From Branchiostoma belcheri (taxonomy: Eukaryota; Chordata; Leptocardii; Amphioxiformes; Branchiostomatidae): a stretch of 64,000 bases of DNA. Under the pieces are notes generated by a model. It saw nothing but the letters and a program-made list of their open reading frames with translations, ran no database searches and had not been told where the DNA came from. Of the stretch, positions 22,650 to 33,154 are shown piece after piece. Positions within the stretch are counted from its first letter, which is position 1; every line of letters begins with the position of its first letter. The stretch spans positions 7,746,899 through 7,810,898 of the forward strand of contig NW_017803909.1 of NCBI RefSeq assembly GCF_001625305.1, given 5' to 3'. Both the position numbers and the translations under genes were made by a program.

Positions 22650-23680
22650 GTATCATTAGATGTACCAAACTGTGGAAGTACACTGTCCCTGTGCCAAGTC
22701 TCATAGTACTGTTACTGTTGGCATAAGGTTTCTTAGATTATCCCAAGACAGTCCTCAAGCCAGGAGGAGGATCTTGAGAAGACTGTTGTTGCCACAGGGA
22801 GCAGCAGGCTTGTTGATGGAGGCACTGCAAACTTTGATACTGATGTGTTCACAGCTGGAGACTCCCCCTTAAAGGTCACCCCATGTCAATGGTCCGCTGA
22901 CCGACAATTGGGCTCTGAGGAATCTCCCGTCTTTTCTTCAGCAACATCTGTAACCTACTTTCTTTTATTTGCCAGTGGACTGATTAAATCACGACCAGCA
23001 GAAATTATGCAAGAGTCGCCCAAAGGAAATGTTATTGGGAAGATGAAACCAGTTCATCTAATTTTGTTTTCTTCATTTATAATGCTCAGTCCCTATAATA
23101 ATGATTAATCACATTTAGGTTACACAAAAGTAAATAAATCATTTAATTCACAACAATTCAAGGTGGGTGGTATATACTACTATTAATTTTTTAATATAGT
23201 ATATATTCCTAGGTTTCAGTCATACATGTAGCAACAAGGCTGAACAATTTAGCATATTTCTTGCAAGATATGATATACACTTTAGAGATCCAGGTAGAGA
23301 AAGAAAGGGGATTGTTGCAGTTCCTTTGTCATAGTTGATAGTTAGCTGGCAGAGGCAAAATATGTTTATCTAAATTTGACTTGTACATTGTACATTTAAG
23401 TTGCTACCAAGAATGTTATTACTAAGAATACCCGTAACATCATATGCAGTGTGTACTGAACTCCAGGTAACACAGACTGCTCAGACAACACTCAGTAAGT
23501 CTGAGTGACCACTGTGGGCCCAGGAGGAGCTTAAATGTCAGGTAGACAATTGACCGGAAGCTACCCCAGGTGCTCATAAATAGGGAAAAGTGAAAGAAAT
23601 GCCCACTCTCAGGTTACCACAAACACTGGGGGTCAGTGCGTCTGACCCTTGGTGTTGGTTGGGTCAGGACCATTACTGGC
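22650..23680. other. Unannotated stretch
   Basis: No supported gene or repeat is seen. Confidence 0.5.
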
Positions 23681-23684
23681 ATTA

Positions 23685-24052
23685 GGCTACACCAATTCAA
23701 TTTGTTGGTTCTCAGATTCGCCTCTTCATTTTTTTCTGATTTGCAAAAAAAAAAAGATTCTGGTTCGGAATCAACTAAAAATGCTCATATTTTGCCCCCA
23801 ACAGTTGAGGAAAGTTCCTTTCTTCCTAGTCGTTACAGTTTTTCCATCTCTCAATGCAGTGGTTTGATTATAAGTTCAAAATTTATCGTTCAAATATTAA
23901 CCTAGCCTTTCGTGTTGACTTCATGGCTCCTATCATAGCATTTGGGACTATAGTATAATAGGATGCCTAGACCTGTTTTAATTTTTTTCCCTGTCGCTTC
24001 ATACTTTTTCTGAAAAAAAATCTGAGAAACAACAAATTAAATTGATATGGCA
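23685..24052 (+). mobile_element. Harbinger-like MITE (GGCCACACCAATTTAATT type), longest copy
   Basis: A 368-bp element flanked by TTA at 23682-23684 and 24053-24055. The left end reads GGCTACACCAATTCAATTTG, diverged from the consensus, and the right end is its inverse. The interior has GCCCCCAACAGTTGAGGAAA and TTCCTAGTCGTTACAG, as in 11009-11305. Confidence 0.85.
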
Positions 24053-24059
24053 TTAGTAG

Positions 24060-27000
24060 GTCTGCTTGCACATTTGTGACAACACAGCTCTACACACAGA
24101 CCTGTTGCCATATGCAGCTGGGATACATTGTTCACACCCATATGCTATTGACCCTGTGTCATCAAAGGACTGTCCAAATCATACTCTCTCTTTTATCAGT
24201 ATGAAGAAAGATGCATTACTAGTCATATACTGGACATAACGTTTGTATATTAGGGCTCTAACATTTTCCATGGGAGAGACAACACTTTTCCGTACATTTG
24301 CCAGTTCAAGTTTTGATATATCATCATCAATTTTAAAGAATAAATTTCATGTTGGAAAGTTTGACGTAGTGTAGAAATCTGCAATTTATCCCAAACCATT
24401 ATTAGTGACAGTGGCGACTACCTACCATATATTGTGTGTTTGTGTACATAGACAGGAAGTGGTCTTCTCTTTGGAGCTTGCAAAGAAGAGAATTTAAGCT
24501 GGTATACACCAAGAATCTTTTTTCTTACACTCTTGCTTACACAAAACACTCAGCAGCAAACCGAAGGCAAATAAGGTATAAACAGACATGAGACCAGGCA
24601 TGGAGAGGAAACTTGGTCGACTCTTCCTGACCAGGAGTGTACTTGATGAAGGGCAGACCTGGGAGGATCCACATCTAGACATGCGTCAACGCTTACAATC
24701 GTGTATGCTGAAAGACGGTATTTGGGAGAACACCACCACAAAAGCGCTACCAACAATCCCGCTGTGGGTAACTCCCTGGATGTGAAAAATGGGGCTTGAC
24801 CCGCAAATCTGCCTGGTCACGGAAAAGTACACAAGACCTACAACATGTAGCACTTGTTCTTTGATGGGATAGGACACGGACGGAGGGACCCAATCTTTGA
24901 ATGGGACTCTGTAGGCTCTGTATCCAGGCGTTCCTTCCAATTATAGAGCTTGGAGAATCCTTTGACCCCCAGGCTGTGAATGTGCGGTTCGCAACTGCAA
25001 TGTTGAAGAACCCCCTTAACATACCACCAAATGGCCATACCCCGGGCACAATTTGACATCTGGAATATTGGCCGTCAGGAGGCCATTAACCAAGTTCAGT
25101 ACACATCCACACCCGGAGAGGGGACACATTTGCATGCTTGTTACATGTAGGAAGTAAACACGTCTGGATGTGGGGAGTAGGTGGAGACCAGAACACAACA
25201 CAAAAGCAGCTGCCACGCCAACAAACCGGCACTCGAGATCTAGATGACTATCAGGACAGATAGGAATCTTACGGTCTTTGTAACAGTAGCATTTATGCTG
25301 AGGTAAGTTACACAAAGAAAGGAGGACCTTTCTGACTGGCCTGTTCAGTAATTTGGCTGTCATCTACAACTAAGGACAGGGTATTAAGGTGGGCCCACCC
25401 AGAAAAACGTCTACACAGAAAAGTACAAATTACCTTCATAAAACAGTTTTGCAAAGTGTCTAATAACATGTATATAGAAAGGGGTCTACACAACAAGACA
25501 AGTACAATAGTTGTTATTACACCTAGGTATAGTGAACCACAGTGGAAATCGGTATCATCTCGTTTGGGTCAATAAACACATCAGTTATGACGAGCATGTT
25601 GTTGATGGAGTATCAGTGACACATCGCTTTCCCTGTGTCATCGGCACAGAGATTAAAACTGGACACCACAAAACTGCCAAACAATTAGGCCTACACGACC
25701 GCCATGCAAACACTGCAGCATTGGTATTCCAGACACGGCGAAGGACTGACCACCCGTAATCATTTTAATCATCACAAGTGTTTGAAATCCCGTCAACATT
25801 TGGCAGCCCTTATAAGAGGGATTATACACTCTACCCATTGTGTTATTGAAAATGCACCCAGGTGTATACAGTTCGCCATGATTAAGATTCCAGACAGGTG
25901 CCCTATAGTTTGTGCTCAAAAAGCTGAAAAATGATGCCTCAGCAATCTACCTAAGGGCCTGGGGCGATTTTGTTGAGACAACAGTAATCCAGCCTTGTAA
26001 TTATGTGCTCTACTATTTTGGGGCGTTACTCATTCATTGAAAAAGTAGAAAATTCCAGCAATGTAAATAGTCAGGGTTTTCCCATGAAAATTCTATTTTC
26101 CATCTGGTTTTGGTAGTAAGACACCAAAAAATTTTACATGCTTCAAAAAATTCAAAGAAAGTACATGGTTCTTTTATGACCTGGTGAGATAGACTAGGAA
26201 ATTATCAAAGTGGTACTATAGTACACCCAATCACACTCACTCCTTTTTATGCTGGCCTGCTATTCTTGTCTGGAAATAACTCCTCAGAGTAAGCTTATAT
26301 ATGTTTGTATGACTTAAGGAGGGAAGACCTCCTTAGCACACACCTTGGTCAAATATTGGCACAATTTGAAGACCCCCCTCCATCCTCCTTAGGGATACCA
26401 TGTTACTGGCCAAACAGATGAGAAGATATAAGGTCAAGCAGCGAGTGCTAAACAGCAAGGGCTAAACATACAGGGGAGTCCAAATAGCAAACAAACAACA
26501 ACAACCAAGGACGTGAAATATGGGGATCCAAGAATAACACCACGGCAAGTGCTAATATCAACAACAACTGGCATGGGGTTATGCAAAATTAATGAGATGC
26601 AACGCCACCCGTAGATGACACCATATAACCCTACATAAAAAAAGATCAGCTGTTTCAAAGGGCTGCCAAAAGAGTTTGGTCACATAAAATAGGACCCATA
26701 CAGAGAGATATACTGGGGGTAACGTTCTTTTGGTACAACGTTATAAATGGGTTTAAAACCAAGTACATACACAAAACATGACTAATGTTAACGTTAGAAC
26801 ACCCTCGATTAGACTTTGCCCGCATCAGCGAAGTGGAAAGACAATCCAGGAAGCTCTATATGACACATCCCTTTCCCCCTAACCCTGGAAAGGAAATGCT
26901 CGGGACCCCTATACCGGCGAGGGCCATGTTGTCCAAAATGGCCCAGCTGACTGCCACGTTATATTTAGCAGAGCCAAAATGTGGGGCCTGTGCTTGGCTC

Positions 27001-27190
27001 TAGCAGGGTTGGAACCAATGCAGAACGACTCTCTCCCCATGTTGTACCAAGGACACATATTGGCCTATTTACACAGGAGTTTTCCATTACCTGGTCCAAC
27101 CATGCCAAGAAAAAAAAAGGTGATTTATTCCCTGAAATTGGAGGGAAAATCTGGGGAATGATGCGAATTAGTGGCTTGGCAACGTTCCAC
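24060..27190. other. Probable start of FHOD intron 3; no exon seen
   Basis: This 3.1-kb stretch lies immediately downstream (minus sense) of FHOD exon 3. I searched by eye for the expected next coding block (a KLYNSSG / SLKQIFQ-like exon) on the minus strand and did not find it here or further left. Frames at 24.5-25.9 kb occur on both strands without domains or splice context. Confidence 0.5.
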
Positions 27191-27194
27191 TCAC

Positions 27195-27253
27195 CTATGC
27201 AGGCATGCACCCTGACGGAGAGCTGTGTGCGAAGAATCATCGAGTTCTTGCGG
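27195..27253 (-). CDS. Fhod: FHOD-family formin, coding exon 3
   Basis: A 59-bp internal exon. Minus-strand TTTTTTAG precedes it and the perfect donor GTGAGT follows it (27189-27194). Joined to exon 2, the first codon is AGC (Ser), then RKNSMILRTQLSVRVHACI, leaving a phase-1 G. ILRTQLSVRVHACI is essentially invariant between this sequence and vertebrate FHOD3 as I know that family, and FHOD1 has ILRTQLSVRVNAIL. It forms the last part of the N-terminal GTPase-binding domain, before the armadillo-type FH3 region. The next residues should be a KLYNSSG-like exon, which I could not locate in this window. Confidence 0.93.
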
Positions 27254-27573
27254 CTAAAAAAACGTAAACAAAAACAAACGTCACCTTCAATGACAACTGT
27301 CATTATGGCCTTTTCTATAAATATCAGGCAAATGTAATAAACGGTTATTTCAACTCAATATAAACAACACTAGAGTGACACATACTTAGAAATCACTTAG
27401 TAAGAAAAGAAGAACAATGCATTTGCAAACGGTTTCTTTAAGTTTAAGTGTGATCATAATACACAACTCCATATCATTCAATGCTTTCAAAAGTACCCCC
27501 CCCCCCATTTATGAACCACGTGACAACGAGCACCAAGTGACCACGTCTAGCGATATATTAGACGTTAAACAAG

Positions 27574-27598
27574 GACAACAACAACAACAACAACAACA
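27574..27598. repeat. (CAA)n microsatellite in FHOD intron 2
   Basis: Eight consecutive CAA units lie in intron 2. The antisense plus frame that reads it as a glutamine run is an artefact. Confidence 0.9.
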
Positions 27599-27707
27599 TA
27601 GTAGTACAAGTGTCAGACGATCTAGAAGCAAAGTGAGAATGAAAAGCAAAATTTGCCCCGAAGCAACGCGTTACAACTTGTAGTTTTAGGTTTGTTTTGA
27701 TTTTTAC

Positions 27708-27808
27708 CTGTCCTCGAAACCCTCCAAATATTCCCTTTGCTCGTCCAAGGTTGAGTCCAAGTCCAGGTAAGTACCGTTGTGGGATATTTGTAAGGCGCAG
27801 TCCTCAAT
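27708..27808 (-). CDS. Fhod: FHOD-family formin, coding exon 2
   Basis: A 101-bp internal exon with acceptor TTTATTTCCAG and donor GTAAAA. It enters in phase 0 and exits in phase 2. The translation begins IEDCALQISHNGTYLDLDST and continues with LDEQREYLEGFED. This matches the FHOD signature (L-D/E-D-C-x-L-Q-x-S-x-N/S-G-x-YLD then EQR-x-LEGF), with closer agreement to FHOD3 than FHOD1 from memory of the family. In human FHOD1 this segment is part of the ubiquitin-like fold of the GTPase-binding domain that contacts Rac-type GTPases. It is separated from exon 1 by a 386-bp intron and from exon 3 by a 454-bp intron. Confidence 0.94.
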
Positions 27809-28039
27809 CTGGAAATAAAAAGAAGATACAAACTATTAAAACAAGTGTCGAATATTAATTTCTTTCAGTTGTCACAAATTCCTCTCTCGCTAGTGGGGAG
27901 GGGGGACGTTTATTCCATAGCCATATAACTTTGGGACAGGGTCCGTCGGCTTAGTAAAGATTTGTTGGTCAAAAAACACTAGAAAATCGGTCAAACACAG
28001 CCATAAGAAACAGGAAGCCATTAGCCTGAAGAGTAAGTT

Positions 28040-28470
28040 GTTTTCCCCGAGTTTCCAGATGTGGAAAGCGCTTTACACGATCGCGAAGTGCTTCGAACAT
28101 GACCGGCTGTGTCCCAGCCGGTCGGACCAAACCCCCTCAGAAAAAAAGTCGTCCGATTCTCTATCCCCATCATGTCCCGGGCCATGTCACTCACTTTGTG
28201 CGGCGCTCTCAGGAGAGTGTGGACCGTGCCGATCTGCTCGATCAGCGGGATGTACATGTTGAAGGTGTAGGTGGGAGGACGCGTCGGCTCGGGGAAGTTG
28301 GTGGAAGAAAACGGGTCCGTATCGTCCAGGAACTGGACCCTGCAGGTGAACGTCGCCATTTTGCCTGTACAACTCTGCTAACCCCCTGAGACGCCTACTC
28401 ACGCACCGATCTGTGTGCCTCCGCGCCGAACCACATTCCCAAAATACCCTCCTTCTGTCGCGCGGAAATC
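28040..28470 (-). promoter_or_regulatory. CpG-dense FHOD 5' region
   Basis: CpG is visibly concentrated from intron 1 through exon 1 and about 110 bp upstream, against a CpG-poor background. AAAATGGCGAC overlaps the start codon and fits the YY1 consensus. Further upstream, GTCACGTGATC (about 28651) and TTCACGTGGG (about 28911) are E-boxes. An out-of-frame ATG at 28477 would create a short upstream frame overlapping the FHOD start if transcription begins upstream of it. No TATA box is evident close by. Confidence 0.6.
28195..28359 (-). CDS. Fhod: FHOD-family formin, coding exon 1 (start codon)
   Basis: The exon runs from the ATG at 28359 to a perfect GTGAGT donor (28189-28194) after 55 codons, phase 0. 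The protein begins MATFTCRVQFLDDTDPF, continues NFPEPTRPPTYTF, and ends VHTLLRAPHK, matching the vertebrate FHOD N-terminus (RVQFLDDTDPF..TNFPEP.RPP). FHOD formins nucleate, bundle and cap actin filaments. They act in stress fibres and sarcomeres and are kept inactive by contact between the N-terminal region and the C-terminal DAD. This exon begins the GTPase-binding domain. The start is chosen because homology begins at residue 1 and no in-frame upstream alternative is better. The sequence around the start, CAAAATGGCGACG, also fits a YY1 motif. Confidence 0.95.
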
Positions 28471-28619
28471 CGTTCATCTAACTCACACCCTTTTTCACAT
28501 GACCTATCAATATAACGAAAACATAAAATATTTATACGATGGTGCGAAAGAGATTTGAAACGTGGGCCGTGAAATATTGGGACTACTTTTAGCGGCAGGC
28601 GTACTAACATCATACGTCA

Positions 28620-29240
28620 CACGTTACGTGTCCCATAATTAGCTGTTTATGTCACGTGATCAAGCCGTAACGGGACAACAGCGGTGAAGCGCTTTTTTCA
28701 AAGTCGTTCCGCTTTGTTACCGCCTTTTCCGTTCAATGGTACCTTTAATACTATTCGCAGCGCACAACGTAGAAGCTACATTTTCTTGTCAAATGACCAA
28801 TCTGCATCGGTCTATTGTAGCCCCCCTTTTCTAGATGATTCTTGAAACCACGTTTCTTATGACTCAAAAGGGTTTTTCATTCACTTGGCAGTGACTCAAG
28901 AGAGAATTTTTCACGTGGGCGGTCATGACGCAAAAACTGTGGGAAGGATATCAGATTCCAGGTCTCTTATTCGATGGAATTCGCTGACAAAAGCGTATAG
29001 TCTCGTCTATTTATAAGCGCAATTTGTCAACTGCTATTGACTCCAACTCCTAACGGTCCCTTTCCGTGGCTACCCAGTGGCTACCTAACGGTCCACAAGT
29101 TAGACAACGGGCCTAGACATTCGTTGTATGCGATAGGTTGGCAATGGTAAGGAAATTGAGGGCATTATCGCGCAATATTGGGACAGTTTTGCATGTGGTA
29201 GTGTGTCGCAAGTCTTTACCAGACTAACAACACGGGTTCA
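28620..29240. other. FHOD upstream flank
   Basis: No exon or repeat is seen. CACGTG occurs at about 28653 and 28913, and TATTTATA near 29007. These are candidate regulatory words only. Confidence 0.4.
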
Positions 29241-29243
29241 AAA

Positions 29244-29610
29244 CAGTGAATTCTAGCCAAATTTTAGTCCACCAGTTTATCACGACTAGTAAACTGGTGA
29301 ACGTACCAACTACTAAGTATCTGATACCAGCCCAGAAATTGAAACAAGAAACAGCCATGTCTTCAAATATCAGAGTTATCAACCAAGAATCGAGGTGTTC
29401 AAAAACTCGTATTTCCCCAGAACTATCATAGGCTGGAACTCGTTGCCACCAAGCACAGTTGGGGCATCATCACTAGAAAGCTTTAACTTTAAGATTGAGT
29501 GTAAGAAGTCGTTCGGTGTGATATGGCTAGCTGCCGCCGCGCCGCGTGCCTGCGTGTGTGTGTGTTACGCCGAAGGGCGGGTATACCGGCTATACTGATA
29601 TACAGATACA
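29244..29610 (+). pseudogene. CR1-like LINE 3' end with broken reverse-transcriptase C-terminus
   Basis: Two adjacent frames read the conserved C-terminal segment of a CR1-type polyprotein. LVNVPTTKYLIPAQK lies in one frame and NSYFPRTIIGWNSLPPSTV in the next, so a frameshift separates them near 29395. It is followed by the GC-rich tail (GCTGCCGCCGCGCCGCGTG, then TTACGCCGAAGGGCGG) and GATATACAGATAC. The copy is strongly 5'-truncated and inactive. It lies about 0.9 kb upstream of FHOD exon 1, in antisense orientation to it. Confidence 0.85.
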
Positions 29611-29970
29611 AATCAGCCTAGGGAGCATCCTAACCATAACCCCTTTAGGAATGCCTAGTGGAGGCTAATGTGCGTACAGAATTCAACTGTACGTTGTGAC
29701 GGAAATTCTTTCCGACGGTATATAGGTTGTATCATGCGCATGGCCTTGCCAGTGCCACGAAATGTGTATAAATCCCAGCGGTGAATAAGTAGCACGCGTT
29801 GCTTACTTTTACAAAAGTAGACTAGTAAGAATGACTCCATAAAAACGCTCATGAGATAAGTTGCCGCAATGACGCAACGTCACCATCTCAAAACGCGTCA
29901 GAGCGGAACGAAACTAGACATCCTGGGCTGATTTTTCATATCAAAACGACATTCTTGGGCAAAAAAAAAG

Positions 29971-30456
29971 TCAAGAACCATCGCATGATATGAAAGTCAA
30001 CGTCTGGATATTGTTGCTCATAGCAACATTCTGGTATGTGAGACACTGCCTTGAAAGATTTGTGCACTGATATTGTTTTCGCCTGTCAAGGACTCTTCCC
30101 GAAATACAATCCCGAGGATACATGTTGACACGAGCATATTTCCTGCGATCCTCCGAATTCTTAGTCTTCGGCCGGACACGTCTTCGGTGGGGTACTGCCC
30201 TTTCCTTGGCTCTTTGCGCGACGGAATTTACCGTCTGTTTTTTTGGTGTGACGTTATTGAAGGACACTTGTTGACTCAAAACTTTCTTCACAACACGCAG
30301 CATTCGGCCCGATTCGGGTCGCCGAGTAACACGTACGACAAACAACGGTTCACCTCGGTTCACACGCCTTTCAAGCGATTTGGGAAACAATTTTGGTGTC
30401 CTCGATGAAATCCCACCCAATAATGGCGACTCTATGACAGTAGCTAAAAGCGACAC
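29971..30456 (-). CDS. Unresolved 161-codon frame, basic, hypothetical
   Basis: The longest non-repeat frame near FHOD on the minus strand. It opens at a GTG right after an in-frame TAG. The first ATG lies about 50 codons in (MLRVVKKVLSQQVSF). An alternative is an exon beginning after GTCGCTTTTAG (a usable acceptor). The middle is rich in Arg/Lys (RRRVRPKTKNSEDRRKYAR), consistent with a nuclear or RNA/DNA-binding tail, but no domain is recognised. A plus-strand frame of 111 codons overlaps it. I cannot say whether it is coding; it may be a terminal exon of a gene further right, or chance. Confidence 0.25.
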   Translation of the reverse strand: MSLLATVIESPLLGGISSRTPKLFPKSLERRVNRGEPLFVVRVTRRPESGRMLRVVKKVLSQQVSFNNVTPKKQTVNSVAQRAKERAVPHRRRVRPKTKNSEDRRKYARVNMYPRDCISGRVLDRRKQYQCTNLSRQCLTYQNVAMSNNIQTLTFISCDGS

Positions 30457-30599
30457 CTAGCGGCATGATGCGTCATCAACAAAATGCCGCACGAGACCAC
30501 GGCACGTTTGCTGCAATTAGAAACATCACTGTAAGCATTTCTGACTCAACACGTATTCATAGATAGATGGTATCAGAACTGATATAGCTTATTATATAT

Positions 30600-31393
30600 T
30601 TTTTTTTTTTTTTTTGCAAATTCAACAAGGACAATACAGGACAAGGTGGTGAGGTACTCTAGCTGTAGCTAATTTTAGCCTCACCACCAAACATAGAATA
30701 CAATTACAATACATAACAAAAAACAGAGAACAGCAAGTGGTTGGGATGGGTCGTTAAATAGTACAAAGAATGTTTAGTAGGCTATATAATAAGTCTGTCG
30801 AGTACAAACCGTTTGGTATCAACAATATAAGTTTGAGTGGTTAGCAAGATATTACAGTTTGTATCATAGTATAAATCAGGTAATCCTCTAAGTAATATAT
30901 CACATAACAATTGTTCAGACATATTGAAAACATCAAAATCAAAGCCTACCACATTCTGGAGATTGCTGAGTAGGGTAACTCTTTGTTGATTATATAAAGG
31001 GCAGTGTAAAAGAAAATGTATGACACTCTCACAACGAGACCCGCAGATACAAGCAGCACTAGGGGCTAAATTTCTTAAGAATAAGCTGTGGTTAAGACTA
31101 CAGGTCCCGATGCGGAGACGCGTGAGTAATGCGCAGGTGTACCTGGGGCCAATGCTAAAATGTCGGTAAAAAGGGGAACGTACTGACTTTACTAAGTACT
31201 TCTTATACAATGAAAGATTCAGAGATCGAACAGCTACATCAAGACCATTCCAGTGATGCGTAGCATATGGAATGAAAGACTTTTTATACCTAGTTGTAAG
31301 ACAAAGCGGTAGCCGTAAATTAGATTTATTACGAAGATCATATGAAGTCGAAAAAGAAACTTCGGGAGAGATCAGGTCCCTGAGATACTGACG
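30600..31393 (-). mobile_element. 5'-truncated non-LTR retrotransposon with poly(A) and target-site duplication
   Basis: The element reads leftward. It ends in a run of about 16 A (T on plus, 30600-30615) and is flanked by the exact 13-bp repeat GCTTATTATATAT at 30587-30599 and 31394-31406. The coding part (to 30782) is the C-terminal end of a LINE polyprotein, with RYKKSFIPYATHHWNGLDV, PRYTCALLTRLRIGTCSLN, and the zinc-knuckle-like CICGSRCESVIHFLLHCPLY (C-x-C-x4-C-x4-H-x4-C). There are about 165 bp of 3' UTR. The frame is intact over the surviving part, so the insertion is comparatively young. It is a different LINE lineage from the CR1-like tails, which end in ACAGAT repeats rather than A. 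Confidence 0.92.
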
Positions 31394-31477
31394 GCTTATT
31401 ATATATAGGCTATCTAATACAAGCTTCCCTTTTCCACCTGCCATGGCCACCTGTTGTCGGCCAGATGGTACAGACAG

Positions 31478-31635
31478 TAGCCTCTACCAGGAAGAGGCTG
31501 GAACGAGTATAAGTCGGCCAAATAGAGAGATAGCATGCCAAGGGAGTTAGGTCGGCTATAAAGAACAGTTTGCGGCTTCCGCTTCGGGTCGATTTATACT
31601 CTTCCCAGCCCCCTCCCGAAGCCTGGTAGAGGCTA
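31478..31635. mobile_element. TAGCCTCTACCAGG-ended MITE
   Basis: Inverted ends TAGCCTCTACCAGG and CCTGGTAGAGGCTA enclose about 130 bp, with GGCCAAATAGAGAGATAGCA and CTCTTCCCAGCCCCCTCCCG. Related copies lie at 49511-49712 and, as a right half, at 36770-36885. No duplication is clear here. Confidence 0.75.
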
Positions 31636-31659
31636 GCTGGATAGCCATTCCCGATCGAC

Positions 31660-32760
31660 CATTTCACCTCTCGTATTGCTATATTCAGTCAACGTTGACA
31701 ACAGAACTATGAACAGTAAAAAGGAATTAACACAGCGCATAAGCGGAGTTAAACGTTCTCATATCAACCCATTCCATAACAAACTCCAAACCTCAACCCA
31801 GAACAAGGATAGCGAAAGCCAGCTGACCTCTCTCAAAAGAAAAACTAGAAATCAGAAATAACAGACCAAGTCTCTCTTAGTTAATAGTATCTGCTAATTA
31901 CAAAATATCTACATGGCTTTGAAGTGTAGTTCTCAATGAACAGTCCAACTAAAGACAAGAAGAAACACGGAAAAACGTCTCAAAGTTCTAAGACGTCGAC
32001 TTTCGAAGAGGTCGTCTGCAATGGGAAGATCGCACGCGACGTCTTTAACTTTTTCCAGCATCTTGCTTAATTTCTGTCAGCCGACAGGGGAGATGGACTT
32101 GACCAATAGCCTTAAAAGAAACAGGCACTTTCTTGATGTTAGTTTACTTTTTTTCTGCGAAGGTCGCAAACGTAATGGTCGACTGAGTAGGCACGCGAGC
32201 GGATAGTCTGGTGTCCAGTCTGATCGTGGTCGGGGCCGCAAGAGCTCTGTCCCGCCCGCCTCACATAGGTTTCCCGGTGTGTATTTCACGAGAGATTGAT
32301 GAGCCCTCCACGAAAACCAAATCCCCAAGCATACTGTCTCTTATTAGCGTAACACTCCTACCGGGTCGGCCTGTTGCACTGGGCGGGGGAAGCTATTAGA
32401 GCCCCCGAAGACACAGCCTGCCTGAACACCCCAACACCCCCAATCACGTAAGACTGGATACCAGGCTAGTGAGCGGACCGAAATTGCGGTACTTAGCGGT
32501 CGGGCGTGATTGTACGCATTCCCCGGCGGTCTCAAACAAGCCGCGACAGTGTTTTGGCGGAGAGAATATCATCAAGCTTAAATTGCCAGCGTCTGTCACA
32601 ACCAGTCACAACGTGTGGGTAGAAACTACATAGTTGGAAAATACCGCAGTGTCAAACATGGCGTTACACAACAGGAGTGTGTCATCAAATACCACGGGTG
32701 AAGATGTTGGCTTCGAGTTCACCAAAGCACGACATGCCACATGACCATTGAGGCTTATCA
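31660..32760. other. Unannotated stretch with modest CpG
   Basis: The region 32010-32540 is locally CpG-richer, with frames on both strands but no recognised domain or splice-supported exon. Nothing is called. Confidence 0.4.
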
Positions 32761-32783
32761 GTGTTGAGAATAATTATGTTTAT

Positions 32784-32985
32784 CGAAGGAAAATGTATTT
32801 TTGTTTTTGCTCTGTTTCCTCTTCTTCTTCTTCTTCTACGAACCAATAAGGTCAATGACCTAAACCAGACGTCTGTCACCATAGCCGAAGGAAAATATAT
32901 TTTTGCTTTTGCTCTGTTTCCTCTTCTTCTCCAAACCAATAAGGTCAATGACCTAAACCAGACGTCCGTCACAATGGTAACTAGT
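32784..32985. repeat. Two-copy tandem duplication, period about 102 bp
   Basis: CGAAGGAAAATRTATTTTTG starts units at 32784 and 32886. Each contains GCTCTGTTTCCTCTTCTTC and AATAAGGTCAATGACCTAAA. The CTT tract is longer in unit 1. A related inverted copy lies at 48.88-49.05 kb. Confidence 0.85.
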
Positions 32986-33045
32986 GTTGGGTTACACCAT
33001 GTTGAAATTTTATTGCAGGGGGGATTTGAAATTTTTTTTTTTTTA

Positions 33046-33154
33046 CTTTTGGGTTGGGTGAAAAAAAATCTAGTGCAAAACAGAGACCCTGATAGAAAAG
33101 CCTAAAAACACGCCAAAAATAACCCCAAACCCAAACCTCTGCTTGGAGAGTACA
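33046..33154. mobile_element. Right half of CTCCAAGCAGA foldback element
   Basis: GGGTTGGGTGAAAAAAAATC, GCCTAAAAACACGCC and AACCTCTGCTTGGAGAGTA match the right arm of 53033-53243. The left arm is absent. Immediately to the right, ACATTTTGCACACCAAATG recurs at 33286, about 133 bp downstream. Confidence 0.75.

Noticed and set aside
24550..25500. Cluster of overlapping frames on both strands, considered as a retroelement or exon cluster
   Set aside because: No reverse transcriptase, gag, integrase or formin motif is readable, and no splice-consistent chain could be built.
26965..27303. 112-codon minus frame around FHOD exon 3
   Set aside because: Only the NSMILRTQLSVRVHACI part is exonic. The flanks are intron read-through beyond canonical splice sites.
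27417..27683. Plus frame with a glutamine run opposite FHOD
   Set aside because: It lies in FHOD intron 2 and part of exon 2 antisense; the run is a (CAA)n microsatellite.
28021..28194. Continuation of the FHOD exon 1 frame beyond APHK
   Set aside because: The GTGAGT donor at 28189-28194 and the exact homology continuation in exon 2 show this is intron 1.
28099..28389. Plus-strand frames and an extra minus frame over FHOD exon 1
   Set aside because: Shadows of the FHOD exon in a CpG-rich region; only the minus frame starting at 28359 matches a family.
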